Positions 1-10,500 are shown, counted from the stretch's first letter. The stretch: 64,000 nucleotides of DNA from an uncultured Flavobacteriales bacterium (GCA_943789205.1 CALSTG010000001.1:920435-984434), one strand, 5' to 3'. Numbers and translations are program-made. Notes: generated by a model not told the origin, from the sequence alone.

Positions 1-2128
1 TCTGTGGCTTTTGTTGTGCGGTATATACATCTACAAGGCCTTTCGCTGCAATTTCGCAAACATCGTTTTCATTTTCGTGTTCAGCCAGTACCTTGAGGTA
101 GGCAGTTTCGGCTTTGTCATATTGCCATTTTTTCAAATAACAGTTTGCCTTTCCTATTTTGGCTTGCGTTATAAAGGGTGAATTTGGGAAATCAATTATT
201 AAATTATCGTAATAGGTTAAAGCATCATCGTTATTACCTATCGAAGAATAGGTATTTGCTAATTCGTATGTGGCATTCATCGCATATTTCGAGTTTGAAT
301 ATACCGTTAAGATTTCTTTTAACTTCGCTACTTTAAGATTACCTTGCCCACTATATCCGTAGGTCTTTGCAACATAATAAAGGGCTTTGTCATTTAGACT
401 AGAGTTATAAGCGAGTGCCTTTTCATAAAACTCAATCGCTAAGGCATTTTCTTTATTGAGATAAAATATATCTGCAACTCGAAAACAAGCATCAACCTCT
501 TTACGAGCATTATTGGGGTTCGACTGAAGATATATTCTAAAGTTCTCTGAGGCTCTTGTTTCAGCATCTATTTCTTTATAAGCATAAGCTATGTTGTAAT
601 AAGCATCGACTTTTTCAGGAATTGAATTTGAGGCAGGAGAAGCTATAAACAATTTATAGTTCGCTATGGCTTCTTGCATTTTATTTTGTCTGTAATAGGC
701 ATCGGCAATCCAGTATCTTGAAAGTGCGGTGAGTTCAGAATCAACAGGATGGTCATTGACAGCAGCAAATGCAGCAATAGAAGAATTAAATAAACGCTTT
801 TGAAAAAGCTCAACCCCCCTGTTGTATGATAGGGTTTGATAAACACGTTTTAACCTAGTATCCAACGTTGGAAGTTTATTTAAGGACTCAATTGCTTTTT
901 TATAATTACTCGTTGAGCTGTATGCATTAATAAGGTACTGGTAAACGTCTTCTTTACGGGAGGAATTAGGGTAATTCTCGAGATAATTCTCAAACGCCCT
1001 TACTGACTCATCATAAGGGTTTATATCAACAGCAAAAGAAATGACGGCAAAATTATACAATGCGTCCTCACTTATTTTTGGAATCGCAGTCATCTGGGAA
1101 GCGGCCTCAAAAGCACTTCTTGCCGGTAAAAGTTCTTTCAATATTTGATAACTCTCTGCAATTTTATACATGGAAATTTGGCCGAGACTATCGTCAACGC
1201 GAACCACTTGATCTAAATAATAAACTGCACTTTCAAATTCTTTCGTTTCAAATAACGCATATCCAATCTGATAGGCATCATCTCTTGTCAGTCGAGATTT
1301 TTTTGCATATTTCAATAAATAATCTAGTGCCTCTTCATAATTTCTTTTATTGTAGAAGGCGTTACCAATAATGTGATTCACATCTTTTTCATGGTTTACG
1401 AGTTTACAAGAAAGTACGGTTGGGGCATAATCTATAACAGCATCATAATTTTCTTGCTTGTGAAAAATCTGAACAATATAGTAGGGTACGATGCCACAAT
1501 AGTCTGTATTCTTTTCAAGTTCTAAAAATTGCTCAAGAGCGAGCTGATAGGAACCTCTTTCAAAACACAAATGCGCAAAGAAATACTTGCTTGGTGGGGC
1601 ATATTGAGACTTGCCTTGCACATTCTCTCTAAAGGCATTGATTGCCAGTTCAAAATGCTCATTTTGAAGAGCTGCATAACCAAGCTTAAAATAATACTCC
1701 TCTCTGTAGGAAGTATCTAAATCTCCTGCGGATAATTTACCGAACCATAACTCTGCGTCATCATACGTTTCATCCTGAAAGAAAGAATTCCCAATTTTAA
1801 AATTTATAAAAAACCTATGAATATTTTCTGGATATACCCGATTGTAATCCATCAATAAATCAATCGCATCACTATTGTATAGCTCTAAACCAGATAGGCC
1901 TTCGTAATACATTGCCTTCTGAAATAAAGGGTCATTGTAGTTATTGCAGAGTTCAATAAATGCTCTAAATTCTTTTTTCGCTGCTCCATATTGGAGGTTG
2001 TTATATAGCTCTTCTCCTCTAAAGTATCCATCATAAAGGCTGGTATACTTGTCTGTTTTTTGAGATGAAACAAGGAAGGGAAGGGTGGCAAGGGCCACTA
2101 AAATAAATAATGTTCTACTTTTTCGCAC
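1..2128 (-). CDS. Secreted tetratricopeptide-repeat protein (3' end beyond window)
   Basis: The reading frame stays open from a GTG at 2128 to the left edge, at least 709 codons. The start MRKSRTLFILVALATLPFLVSS reads as a signal peptide. The rest is a long array of helical TPR-like units with recurring patterns such as Y-x-x-A-x-x-Y and F-x-x-x-A-x-x-x-F, consistent with a periplasmic or envelope scaffold. The GTG is chosen because an in-frame TAA lies four codons upstream and a TAAATTTG promoter-like box ends 4 nt before it. It is divergent from the FtsE-like gene. TPR proteins beside ftsE are common in Flavobacteriales, but I cannot assign a specific role. The C-terminus is not visible. 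Confidence 0.85.
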   Translation of the reverse strand, partial: MRKSRTLFILVALATLPFLVSSQKTDKYTSLYDGYFRGEELYNNLQYGAAKKEFRAFIELCNNYNDPLFQKAMYYEGLSGLELYNSDAIDLLMDYNRVYPENIHRFFINFKIGNSFFQDETYDDAELWFGKLSAGDLDTSYREEYYFKLGYAALQNEHFELAINAFRENVQGKSQYAPPSKYFFAHLCFERGSYQLALEQFLELEKNTDYCGIVPYYIVQIFHKQENYDAVIDYAPTVLSCKLVNHEKDVNHIIGNAFYNKRNYEEALDYLLKYAKKSRLTRDDAYQIGYALFETKEFESAVYYLDQVVRVDDSLGQISMYKIAESYQILKELLPARSAFEAASQMTAIPKISEDALYNFAVISFAVDINPYDESVRAFENYLENYPNSSRKEDVYQYLINAYSSTSNYKKAIESLNKLPTLDTRLKRVYQTLSYNRGVELFQKRLFNSSIAAFAAVNDHPVDSELTALSRYWIADAYYRQNKMQEAIANYKLFIASPASNSIPEKVDAYYNIAYAYKEIDAETRASENFRIYLQSNPNNARKEVDACFRVADIFYLNKENALAIEFYEKALAYNSSLNDKALYYVAKTYGYSGQGNLKVAKLKEILTVYSNSKYAMNATYELANTYSSIGNNDDALTYYDNLIIDFPNSPFITQAKIGKANCYLKKWQYDKAETAYLKVLAEHENENDVCEIAAKGLVDVYTAQQKPQ

Positions 2129-2132
2129 TAAA

Positions 2133-2140
2133 CAAATTTA
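2133..2140 (-). promoter_or_regulatory. TAnnTTTG promoter-like box, TPR gene
   Basis: TAAATTTG on the minus strand matches the Bacteroidota -7 consensus. It ends 4 nt before the GTG start at 2128, so transcription would begin at or next to the start codon. I see no clear -33 TTG at normal spacing. Confidence 0.5.
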
Positions 2141-2267
2141 CATTCACAATCAAATGAAGTTAAACATGAATTCAAAAGTTTTAAACCTTAGCTTGTTAAG
2201 AGATATTATTGCGTAAATATATTTTGACAAGGATGATTCTGCACTTTTGTATAAACCTATAAGTATT

Positions 2268-2936
2268 ATGTCTGAAGTAGTTACTCTTAACAACGTCAAT
2301 ATTTTTCAGAAGGGAAACAAGGTTCTTTCCAATGTTCAGCTATCTGTTCAAGAAGGTGAATTTATTTTTCTAATTGGAAAAACAGGCAGTGGTAAAAGTA
2401 GTTTAATGAAAACATTATACGGTGAGCTCCCACTTGGAGAAGGGTCTGGTCAATTTGATGAATTTAATTTGACAAAGCTCAAAAGAAAGCATATCCCATT
2501 AATGCGAAGAAAGATAGGTATTGTCTTTCAAGATTTTCAATTACTCATGGATCGTAATGTTTTACAAAACCTATATTTTGTGCTTAAAGCAACGGGTTGG
2601 AAAAAGAAAAAAGAAATTCATGAGCGCAGCTTGGCCTGTCTGAAAATGGTTGGTCTCGACGATACTGGGATAAAAATGCCCCATGAGCTTTCTGGTGGAG
2701 AACAGCAAAGAGTTTCAATAGCTAGAGCTCTCCTTAATGACCCTAAATTAATTTTAGCAGATGAACCCACGGGAAACCTAGATCCAGAAACGTCAGAAGA
2801 AATTATGCGCCTGCTTATTGCCGTGTCTCAAGAAAAGAAGGCTGCAATTATAATGGCGACTCATGATATGCATATAGTGAAGCTATTTCCAAATCGCACC
2901 TTACTTGTCGAAAATGGTACTTTAACGGAGCAATAA
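2268..2936 (+). CDS. ftsE: FtsE-like cell-division ABC transporter ATPase
   Basis: This 222-residue ABC ATPase has Walker [10 protein letters not shown] (residues about 37-45), signature LSGGEQQRV, Walker [13 protein letters not shown] and the H-loop MATHD. Length and the EPTGNLD sequence fit the FtsE/LolD-type group, and FtsE is the usual call for this flavobacterial family. FtsE pairs with the membrane protein FtsX to control cell-wall hydrolases at the septum, but ftsX is not in this window. A TTG seven codons upstream is also open (2247). The ATG at 2268 is preferred because family members start just before the first beta strand. The gene ends 2 nt from the convergent ansA. A LolD-type exporter ATPase is the main alternative. 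Confidence 0.85.
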   Translation: MSEVVTLNNVNIFQKGNKVLSNVQLSVQEGEFIFLIGKTGSGKSSLMKTLYGELPLGEGSGQFDEFNLTKLKRKHIPLMRRKIGIVFQDFQLLMDRNVLQNLYFVLKATGWKKKKEIHERSLACLKMVGLDDTGIKMPHELSGGEQQRVSIARALLNDPKLILADEPTGNLDPETSEEIMRLLIAVSQEKKAAIIMATHDMHIVKLFPNRTLLVENGTLTEQ

Positions 2937-2938
2937 CA

Positions 2939-3961
2939 TCAATGCTCCATTTCACCACAAATTGGGGTTGCAATAAATGCTTTAATTTTATCAGGGTCTG
3001 ATTCATTACCCAAAACATACATGAGCTTTGTTATAGCTGCTTCTACTGTCAAGTCTGATCCACTAATTACACCAATTTCATTAAAAAACGAACTTGTTTG
3101 ATAAGCCCCCTGCTTAACCCCTCCTGAGCTACATTGGGTAATGTTTACAATGAATCCTCCCGATTCTATATAGGTTTTCATAAGGCGCTGCATTTCTAAA
3201 ATAGATGGTGCATTTCCTGATCCAAATGTTTCAAGAACAATGCCTTTAGAATGTGTTACATCAAAAAGACCTCGATATAAATTTATATCCATACCTGGAT
3301 AAATTTTTAAAAGAGCAACCGAATTTGATAAGCCAAAATTATAATTAGGTTCAGGGTACGTGGAACGAAATAACGAACTCCATTTATATTTAATATTCAC
3401 ACCTGCAACCGCAAGCTCGGAATAATTGGGAGATTTAAACGCTTCAAATTGGTGAGAACTTACTTTTGAGCTTCGATTTCCTCGATATAAAGAATACTCA
3501 AAGTAAACGGCTACCTCTTGAACAATAGATTCTCCATTAGAGTCCTTTGCCGCCGCTATTTCAATAGCCGTTATTAGGTTTTCTTTACCGTCTGTCCTTA
3601 TAACTCCTATGGGGAGTTGCGACCCTGTTAAAATTACTGGTTTCTGAAGTCCTTGAATCATGAAGCTCAACGCAGATGCCGTATAAGACATGGTATCTGT
3701 TCCATGAAGAATAACAAAACCATCATAGAGGTGATAAGACGCTTTAATACTTTTAGCCATATCAATCCAGTTGGTTGAGGTCATCTCCGATGAATCAATT
3801 GGGTTTGATACACTCATTGTGTCAATATCTGTATGTAATCTATGGAGCTCAGGGATATGTTCGTAGACAGAATTAAAATCAAAACTATTTAATAAGCCTG
3901 TCTCTGGGTCCTTGATCATTCCAATCGTACCCCCTGTATAAATCACTAATACTTTTGTCAT
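2939..3961 (-). CDS. ansA: L-asparaginase, type I
   Basis: This 340-residue protein has the two catalytic threonine motifs of bacterial asparaginases: YTGGTIGM near the N-terminus (Thr12) and HGTDTM at residues 86-91. There is no signal peptide, so it is a cytoplasmic type I (AnsA-like) enzyme that hydrolyses asparagine to aspartate and ammonia. Its ATG overlaps the tatD stop codon as ATGA, so the two are probably translationally coupled. It is the last gene of the leftward operon galE - barrel protein - tatD - ansA and ends 2 nt from the convergent ftsE, leaving no room for a dedicated terminator. Confidence 0.93.
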   Translation of the reverse strand: MTKVLVIYTGGTIGMIKDPETGLLNSFDFNSVYEHIPELHRLHTDIDTMSVSNPIDSSEMTSTNWIDMAKSIKASYHLYDGFVILHGTDTMSYTASALSFMIQGLQKPVILTGSQLPIGVIRTDGKENLITAIEIAAAKDSNGESIVQEVAVYFEYSLYRGNRSSKVSSHQFEAFKSPNYSELAVAGVNIKYKWSSLFRSTYPEPNYNFGLSNSVALLKIYPGMDINLYRGLFDVTHSKGIVLETFGSGNAPSILEMQRLMKTYIESGGFIVNITQCSSGGVKQGAYQTSSFFNEIGVISGSDLTVEAAITKLMYVLGNESDPDKIKAFIATPICGEMEH

Positions 3962-4743
3962 GATGCAATAAATTTAGAGATTTGGAAAAGCTTCTCAGCA
4001 TTCGCTGTTGTCTTCTCTTTTATAATATCAATTGAGCATTCGTAAATATCCGAAAGCTTATCCGCAACATATGAAAGGTAGGCACTTTCATTACGTTTCC
4101 CTCTGAAAGGTACAGGTGCTAAATATGGCGCATCTGTTTCCAACAAAATCTTATTCAAAGGTATACCAGATAGGACTTGGGGTAATTTAGAATTTTTAAA
4201 AGTAACGACCCCACCAATTCCAAACATAAAACTTTTATAAGATAAAATACGCCGTGCATCCGTATCATTCCCCGAGAAACAATGAAAGACACCGCGTAAA
4301 GACTCAGAATGTTCTTCGTCGAGAATCTCTAATATCTCTGCCATAGAATCGCGTGCGTGAATCACTATAGGAAGACCTAACTTTTTTGCCCAATTAATCT
4401 GAATACGAAACGCCTCCTTTTGTGCTTCCATATATGAACGATCCCAATATAGGTCAATCCCTATTTCTCCTACAGCAATATATTTTCTTGTACCTTGAAA
4501 TAATTCATTTTCGACAAGTAGGAGCTTCTTATTCAAATCCTCATTAACACTACAAGGATGCAATCCCATCATTGGTAGGCAATTTTTTTCAGCATCCGAA
4601 AGTGAATGAAGTGCATTAATCGATTCTTCATCAATATTGGGTAATAAAATGAATTCAACTCCTTCCGCTTTTGCGCGTAACAATGACTCAGGTCTATCCC
4701 CGTTAAATTGCTCGCTATACATATGAGAATGTGTATCAATCAT
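3958..4743 (-). CDS. tatD: TatD-family metal-dependent hydrolase (DNase)
   Basis: This 261-residue amidohydrolase-fold protein has the TatD metal ligands in order: H5 and H7 in DTHSH, E93 in VGEIGID, H129 in VIHARD, H154 in FHCFSG and D204 in LLETDAPYLAP. TatD proteins are cytoplasmic Mg-dependent 3'-5' exonucleases implicated in DNA or RNA turnover. The start shares one base with the stop of the upstream barrel gene (TAATG), and its end overlaps ansA by 4 nt, so it sits inside a tightly coupled operon. Function within this operon is not obvious from context. Confidence 0.93.
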   Translation of the reverse strand: MIDTHSHMYSEQFNGDRPESLLRAKAEGVEFILLPNIDEESINALHSLSDAEKNCLPMMGLHPCSVNEDLNKKLLLVENELFQGTRKYIAVGEIGIDLYWDRSYMEAQKEAFRIQINWAKKLGLPIVIHARDSMAEILEILDEEHSESLRGVFHCFSGNDTDARRILSYKSFMFGIGGVVTFKNSKLPQVLSGIPLNKILLETDAPYLAPVPFRGKRNESAYLSYVADKLSDIYECSIDIIKEKTTANAEKLFQISKFIAS

Positions 4744-5468
4744 TAGAACAAGGATAAACTTAACCCCATTTGTATGGGCTGCATATTTACACTACCAGTT
4801 TCGGAAAATAAATTTAATGGTTGATAAGCACAAAATATAGACCAATTTCTGAGGCCAAGTCTAATATACGGGGCAATATAAAACCAATTATGCTCGTCTT
4901 TTAATTTTATCTCAGAATATTTTATCTCTTGTTCAATTGTTCTAAAGCTACTAATATTCATCATTGGTTGAATACCTATACGTAAACCTAGAGTGATTTT
5001 TTTATGCTTCCAACCCTTTGATCGAAGTCTCAGTTCTAATGGTATATAAAATTGATGAATCGTGAGGAAAGAGGATAAAATACTATCCGAAGGCATCGGA
5101 ATTGCTGCTTGCACGGCACTAAAAGGTGTTACATAAAAAACTCGAGGTGTACGGTGATTTAGATAGGTATATCCTAAACCAATACCAAAACCAATATTTT
5201 CTGTACGCTTCAATTGTATATCCTTGTTTAGACTAGCTCCAAAACCTATGGACCTCCATTCATTTTCAAAAGGGCCGTTATCCCCAATCCAATCATTATA
5301 GGTTAAGTCAAATATTAATCGATCGTACTTTCTTTTATCTGTGTCCTTAAATGGTCTCAAACCACTGAAATACCAAAATAGCCCAGGCCTTTCTTGAGTT
5401 TGAACTTTACCTTGTGCGGAGCATAGTGAGGGAATACACAGCAAAATAAAAATGACAAGCCTTTTCAT
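4743..5468 (-). CDS. Putative outer-membrane beta-barrel protein
   Basis: The 241-residue product begins with a clear signal peptide ending CSAQG. It has alternating amphipathic strands throughout (for example IGFGIGLGYTYL, IQMGLSLSLF) and ends in phenylalanine, typical of outer-membrane barrels. I do not recognise a functional family beyond the general porin/OMP beta-barrel type. Its ATG overlaps the galE stop by 4 nt and its stop overlaps the tatD start by 1 nt, so it is expressed with cytoplasmic enzymes of unrelated function. Confidence 0.75.
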   Translation of the reverse strand: MKRLVIFILLCIPSLCSAQGKVQTQERPGLFWYFSGLRPFKDTDKRKYDRLIFDLTYNDWIGDNGPFENEWRSIGFGASLNKDIQLKRTENIGFGIGLGYTYLNHRTPRVFYVTPFSAVQAAIPMPSDSILSSFLTIHQFYIPLELRLRSKGWKHKKITLGLRIGIQPMMNISSFRTIEQEIKYSEIKLKDEHNWFYIAPYIRLGLRNWSIFCAYQPLNLFSETGSVNMQPIQMGLSLSLF

Positions 5469-6490
5469 TCTTTAGACCTTATTGATTGCTCCCATCTCCA
5501 TGCATCACGAACGGCATCATTAATTGACCTCTTGGCTTGCCAACCCAAAAGTGCTTCTGCATGATCTACATTTGCATAAATCTCGATGACGTCTCCTGGC
5601 CTGTTTGGTGCAAATTCATAATTCAGCGTCATATTATTAACTTTTTCAAAAGCATGAACGACTTCTAAAACACTTGATCCTTTACCTGTACCTATATTAA
5701 CAACCTCATGGCAACCTGATAGCTGCTTCAAAAGAAATTCAAGTGCCTTAACATGAGCCTCGGCAAGGTCAACCACATGAATATAATCTCGAACACAAGT
5801 CCCATCAACCGTTGGGTAGTCGGCGCCAAAAATCTTAAGCTTTTCATGTATTCCGGCGGCTGTTTGAGTGATAAAAGGAAGAAGATTATTAGGTTTTCCA
5901 AGAGGCAGCTCACCAATTAATGCAGACTCATGTGCCCCAATAGGATTGAAATACCTCAAGCTCATCAAACGCAACTGATTGTTTGAATGAAATAAGTCTT
6001 CAATAATTTGTTCACCAAGCCACTTTGTAAAACCATATGGGGATGTCGGAATTGTTTTCGCTGTTTGTTCAGAAACCTCCTTTTGACCCTCAGGCTCACC
6101 ATAAACTGTGCATGACGAAGAAAATACAAAGGGAATGTTTTGTTCTTCAGAGGCAGCTTTTAAAATCGAAACCAATCCTTCCACATTATTCTGATAATAC
6201 AGAAGTGGCTTTTCAACTGATTCTCCTACGGCTTTATTTGCTGCAAAATGTATAATCCCACAAACAGCTTCTTTTCTAAGATAAGATTGGATAAACGCCG
6301 TATTAGAAACATCACATTTAAGAAGTTCAATATCGCGACCAATAATCCCACGAAGACCGACTAGAACAGACTCATCCGAGTTTCTAAAGTCATCAAGAAT
6401 TACGGGTTTGTAACCGGATTTACTCAATTCCACAATAGTGTGTGAACCAATATAACCCGCTCCTCCTGTAACTAAAACTTTCTTGGTCAT
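5465..6490 (-). CDS. galE: UDP-glucose 4-epimerase
   Basis: This 341-residue extended SDR enzyme has the NAD-binding motif VTGGAGYIGSHT at the N-terminus, the SSSCTVYG strand, the catalytic YGFTK (YxxxK), and the family block CVRDYIHVVDLAEAHV. GalE interconverts UDP-glucose and UDP-galactose for polysaccharide synthesis and galactose use. A TTG two codons upstream (6496) is open, but it lies inside a TACCTTTG promoter-like box, so the ATG at 6490 is the better start. It leads the operon with the barrel protein, tatD and ansA. Confidence 0.95.
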   Translation of the reverse strand: MTKKVLVTGGAGYIGSHTIVELSKSGYKPVILDDFRNSDESVLVGLRGIIGRDIELLKCDVSNTAFIQSYLRKEAVCGIIHFAANKAVGESVEKPLLYYQNNVEGLVSILKAASEEQNIPFVFSSSCTVYGEPEGQKEVSEQTAKTIPTSPYGFTKWLGEQIIEDLFHSNNQLRLMSLRYFNPIGAHESALIGELPLGKPNNLLPFITQTAAGIHEKLKIFGADYPTVDGTCVRDYIHVVDLAEAHVKALEFLLKQLSGCHEVVNIGTGKGSSVLEVVHAFEKVNNMTLNYEFAPNRPGDVIEIYANVDHAEALLGWQAKRSINDAVRDAWRWEQSIRSKE

Positions 6491-6493
6491 GCT

Positions 6494-6501
6494 CAAAGGT
6501 A
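6494..6501 (-). promoter_or_regulatory. TAnnTTTG promoter-like box, galE
   Basis: TACCTTTG on the minus strand ends 3 nt before the galE ATG. If used, the mRNA would start at the ATG itself and the TTG at 6496 could not be the start codon. Confidence 0.5.
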
Positions 6502-6525
6502 TAGAAATTCAAGTATTTTTAGGGT

Positions 6526-6654
6526 GTGAAAGACGAGGATTTTAATTTCCGATCAAGGCTTCCTGAACGACCGAAAAAAAGAACACTTTTGAAGCTCGTA
6601 TTCTATGCTGTTGCTTCAATCTTGTTGATTTTTTATCTTTATACGACTATTTAA
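6526..6654 (+). CDS. Small single-pass membrane protein (42 aa, candidate)
   Basis: A GTG-started frame of 42 codons fills the gap between galE and the DUF2141 gene. It encodes a charged N-terminus with a proline/arginine/lysine cluster (RLPERPKKRT) followed by a hydrophobic helix (LVFYAVASILLIFYLY) and a TAA stop. This is the layout of an N-in single-pass membrane peptide. It ends 11 nt before the next gene, in the same direction. No homologue comes to mind. The reasons to believe it are the membrane-protein layout and the snug fit between neighbours. Confidence 0.45.
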   Translation: MKDEDFNFRSRLPERPKKRTLLKLVFYAVASILLIFYLYTTI

Positions 6655-6665
6655 ATTGAATTAAT

Positions 6666-7067
6666 ATGTACGCGCTGCTTTTATCTATACTGTTTCCATT
6701 ATTCTCATCACAATCTGACCTAACAGTAAAAGTAAACGGGTGCAGAACGCAAAAAGGCCAATTATATATCGCATTATATGATAATAAAGAGGTTTTTCCT
6801 GTTTTTGGAAAGCAACTTAGAGGAGAAGTTGTACTGCTGTCAAAGGGGCAACAATTCACTTTTAAAAATTTAAAGCATAAAGTATATGCAATAGCCGTAT
6901 TTCACGATTTAAATCGTAATGGTGTTCTTGACAAGAATCCTTTGGGTATCCCGACAGAACCTTATGGGTTTTCGAACAATGCTAGAAACACTTTCAGTGC
7001 ACCAAGTTTTGGACAGGCTTCGTTTACCCTTTCCAAGGATCGAACGATTTCTATAACGGTTAAATGA
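6666..7067 (+). CDS. DUF2141 secreted protein
   Basis: The 133-residue product has a short hydrophobic leader (LLLSILFPLFSSQS), then a beta-rich domain with the DUF2141 hallmark AIAVFHDLNRNGVLDKN and the block GIPTEPYGFSNNAR. DUF2141 proteins are about 140 residues, predicted to be periplasmic or cell-surface, and of unknown function. The D-x-N-x-N-G-x-L-D stretch looks like a calcium-binding loop. The gene ends 1 nt from the convergent biotin-carrier gene. Confidence 0.9.
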   Translation: MYALLLSILFPLFSSQSDLTVKVNGCRTQKGQLYIALYDNKEVFPVFGKQLRGEVVLLSKGQQFTFKNLKHKVYAIAVFHDLNRNGVLDKNPLGIPTEPYGFSNNARNTFSAPSFGQASFTLSKDRTISITVK

Positions 7068-7068
7068 T

Positions 7069-7539
7069 TTATTCGAATTCAATGAGTAGCTGTCCTTTAT
7101 CTACAACTTCTTCTTTTTTAATGGCTACACTTTTTACAACACCTTCCCCATCTGACTTAAGAATGTTTTCCATTTTCATTGCCTCTAGAGATAGGATTGG
7201 GTCACCAACCTTTACATGGTCACCAACCTTTACGTGAATACTTAATATTCTGCCTGGCATTGGCGATTCAAGCTCTTTTAATTTCTTAACCTTGACCTTA
7301 TCAAGGCCTAGTTTTGCAATGAGCGCATCTAATTCAAACTTTTTTCGAATTTCAAATATCCGATGGTTAAGTTTTAAAGTCAGTTTTTTATTTTCAATAT
7401 CTCTTTTAACGATTTCTCCGTTAAAGGATTGCCCCTTATAGGTGAGCTCAAAGAAATCTCTATTTTTCCATAAAATATTAGCTCCTGAATGAGCTTCAAT
7501 TTCTACACCGTCTACAATAAATTTTTTCTCTACAGCCAT
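7069..7539 (-). CDS. Biotin carboxyl-carrier protein (acyl-CoA carboxylase subunit)
   Basis: The 156-residue product ends in a biotinyl domain with ESPMPGRILSIHVKVGD and the biotinylation motif EAMKM. The N-terminal half resembles the linker of flavobacterial acetyl/propionyl-CoA carboxylase biotin subunits. It would carry carboxybiotin between carboxylase and carboxyltransferase subunits, neither of which is in the window. An in-frame TTG at 7548 lies inside a TATATTTG box, so the ATG at 7539 is used. It lies 24 nt downstream of ileS on the same strand. The lipoyl-domain alternative is unlikely given EAMKM. Confidence 0.88.
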   Translation of the reverse strand: MAVEKKFIVDGVEIEAHSGANILWKNRDFFELTYKGQSFNGEIVKRDIENKKLTLKLNHRIFEIRKKFELDALIAKLGLDKVKVKKLKELESPMPGRILSIHVKVGDHVKVGDPILSLEAMKMENILKSDGEGVVKSVAIKKEEVVDKGQLLIEFE

Positions 7540-7545
7540 TACACA

Positions 7546-7553
7546 CAAATATA
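7546..7553 (-). promoter_or_regulatory. TAnnTTTG promoter-like box, biotin-carrier gene
   Basis: TATATTTG on the minus strand ends 6 nt before the ATG at 7539 and lies between ileS and the carrier gene. It suggests independent, nearly leaderless transcription of the carrier gene. Confidence 0.45.
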
Positions 7554-7563
7554 AGGTTTCTCC

Positions 7564-10500
7564 TTATTTTTTTTCAAGATGAATTTTAAGATCGTGCTCG
7601 GTTTCTATAGTCTCTAGTTGCATATCTTCAAAATGACTTTTGAAAACAATTGAAGTGGCCAACACCTCATCGGCTATATAACTTTTATTTTTCTCGATTG
7701 CACTTTGAATGGTATCAGTAGTTTCAATGGTTAAGTAAATACGATCTGTTACTTCTAAGCCTCTATCTTTTCTCAAGTTTTGAACCCTATTTACAAGCTC
7801 ACGGGCAATGCCCTCTGATTTTAAATTAGGAGAAATTAAAATGTCTAGTGCTACAGTTAAACCGTCTTCATTTGCTACCATCCAACCTGGAATATCTTGC
7901 GTATGTATCACAAAATCATTTAGGTCAAGATCAATCTGTTCTCCATTAATTGATCCGGACCAACCAGCATTAGTCTCCACACTGGAGATATCAGCAGCTG
8001 TCCAACCTGCAATAATTTGAGCAATTGCCTTCATTTGTTTACCAAATTTAGGACCTATCGTCTTAAAGTTAGGTTTTATACTTTTTACTAAAATATCATT
8101 GTCCTCTGCAATCATCTCAAGTTCCTTTACGTTGACTTCAGATAAAATCAAATCTTTAACATGTGATAAGTTTGCAGCTGTTTCCTCACTAAGTACAGGA
8201 ATCATTATTTTCTGTAAAGGCTGTCTAACTCTAATTCTTTCCTTCTTTCTAAGACCGAGCACTAACGAGCATACGCGCTGTGCCAAATCCATTTGAGTCT
8301 CAAGCTGTTGATTGATTATATCTTGGTCAGGAATTGGAAAATTCTCTAAGTGTACCGATCTTAAAGTATCCTGGGGTGCCCCTTTTTTCAAATCCAAATA
8401 CAATCGGTCCATAAAAAATGGTGCAATTGGCGCTGCTATGATTGAAATGGTTTCGAGACATGCATAAAGGGTTTGATAAGCAGCAATTTTATCCTTAGGG
8501 TCGTCATTTTTCCAAAAACGCCTTCTACACAAGCGGACGTACCAATTTGAAAGCTGTTCAGTTACAAATTCTTGAATGGCTCTCCCAGCTTTAGTGGGTT
8601 CGTATGCGCTATAACTCTCATCGACCAATTGAACCAATGAGTGCAGTTTTGAAAGCACCCATCTATCAATTTCAGGTCGTTGCTCAATGGCTATTTGCTG
8701 CTGCAGATGATCAAACTCATCAACATTCGCATAGAGTGAGAAAAAGGAATAGGTGTTGTAAAGCGTTCCAAAAAACTTCCTTTGCACCTCGACAATACCA
8801 TCTAAATCAAATTTTAAATTATCCCATGGTTGTGCATTTGTAATCATATACCACCTTGTAGCATCTGGTCCAAATTTATTTAAGGTTTCAAATGGATCTA
8901 CACCATTCCCTAAACGCTTTGACATTTTTTGACCATTCTTATCCAAAACAAGGCCATTTGAAACTACATTTTTATAGGCGACATTTCCAAAAACCATTGA
9001 AGAAATAGCATGAAGGGTATAAAACCACCCCCTTGTTTGATCAACTCCCTCTGCAATAAAGTCAGCAGGGTAAGACGTATTCCCGTCAATCATTTCCTTA
9101 TTCTCAAATGGATAGTGCCACTGTGCATATGGCATAGAACCTGAATCAAACCAAACGTCCATAAGGTCCGCTTCTCGATGCATAGGACGGCCTGAGTCAG
9201 AGACGAGAACAATTGCATCCACAATATGCTTATGCAAATCGATTTTATGATAATTTTCATCCGACATATCACCCGGATTAAATTCGCTCAAAGGATTTAT
9301 AGTCATAAAACCAGCCTTAATCGATTTTTCACATTCTTTTTGTAAATCTTCAACAGACTGCATGCATTTTTCCTCTAACCCGTCTTCTGTCCGCCAAATA
9401 GGAATTGGAATTCCCCAATATCTTGAGCGAGAAAGATTCCAATCGTTCGCGTTTTCAAGCCATTTTCCAAAACGACCTGTTCCCGTAGATTTTGGTTTCC
9501 AATTAATCGTTTGGTTTAAGGCAACCATTTTTTCTTTATAATCTGTTACTTTAATAAACCACGAGTCCAATGGATAATATAAAATCGGCTTATCAGTTCT
9601 CCAACAATGCGGATAACTGTGTTCGTATTTCTCTACTTTAAATGCTTTATTTTCTTCTTTTAACTTTACAGAAATAAGCACGTCAACAGATTTCTCAGGC
9701 GCTTCTCCCTCGCTATAGTATTCATTTTTAACGTACATGCCAGCAAATTCAGAAACTTCTTTACGAAAGCGGCCCTGAAGATCTACTAAAGGCACTAAAT
9801 TGTCATATTCATCCTTCACAAGCATCGGCGGAATACCTGCATCCTTTGCTACTTTTGCATCATCAGCACCAAATGTTGGAGCCGTATGTACGATTCCGGT
9901 TCCATCTTCAGTAGTAACAAAATCTCCCGAGATCACTTTAAAGGCATTTTCTGCATTTTCTGCCGGTAAACAATAATTCAAAAGTTGCTCATATCTCAAA
10001 CCTAAAAGATCCTTACCTATACAAGAGCTTCCAACGTAGTAAGGTATCTTTTTTGCACCATTCTCATATGATTCTAATTCAGCTGTTGTTTCAACTGAGA
10101 AATAACCCTTAGAAAATTGATATCCCACTAAATTTTTAGCAAGGACTACATTCATTTTCTGGTGTGTATATTGATTGAAGGTTGTCACACAAACATATTC
10201 AATTTTATCGCCCACAGTTAATGCAGTATTGGAAGGCAAGGTCCATGGCGTTGTAGTCCAAGCGAGTAGGAATATTGCTCCTTCAACTTCGAAAGGCGAT
10301 AATTCAGGCTTGCACAGCTTAAATTGGGCAACCGCTGATGTATCTTTAACATCTTGGTAACAACCAGGTTGATTGATCTCATGAGAAGACAATCCAGTAC
10401 CAGCTTTTGGTGAATATGGCTGGATCGTATAACCCTTATATAAAAGATTCTTTTTATACAGTTCAGAAATTAACCACCAAACGGATTCCATATATTTAGA

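Noticed and set aside
6497..6525. Upstream non-ATG starts for galE (6496), the biotin-carrier gene (7548), the 27872 frame and the MFS gene (53847)
   Set aside because: These TTG codons add residues not supported by family N-termini. The first two fall inside TAnnTTTG boxes, and at 27872 the box lies between the TTG and the ATG.
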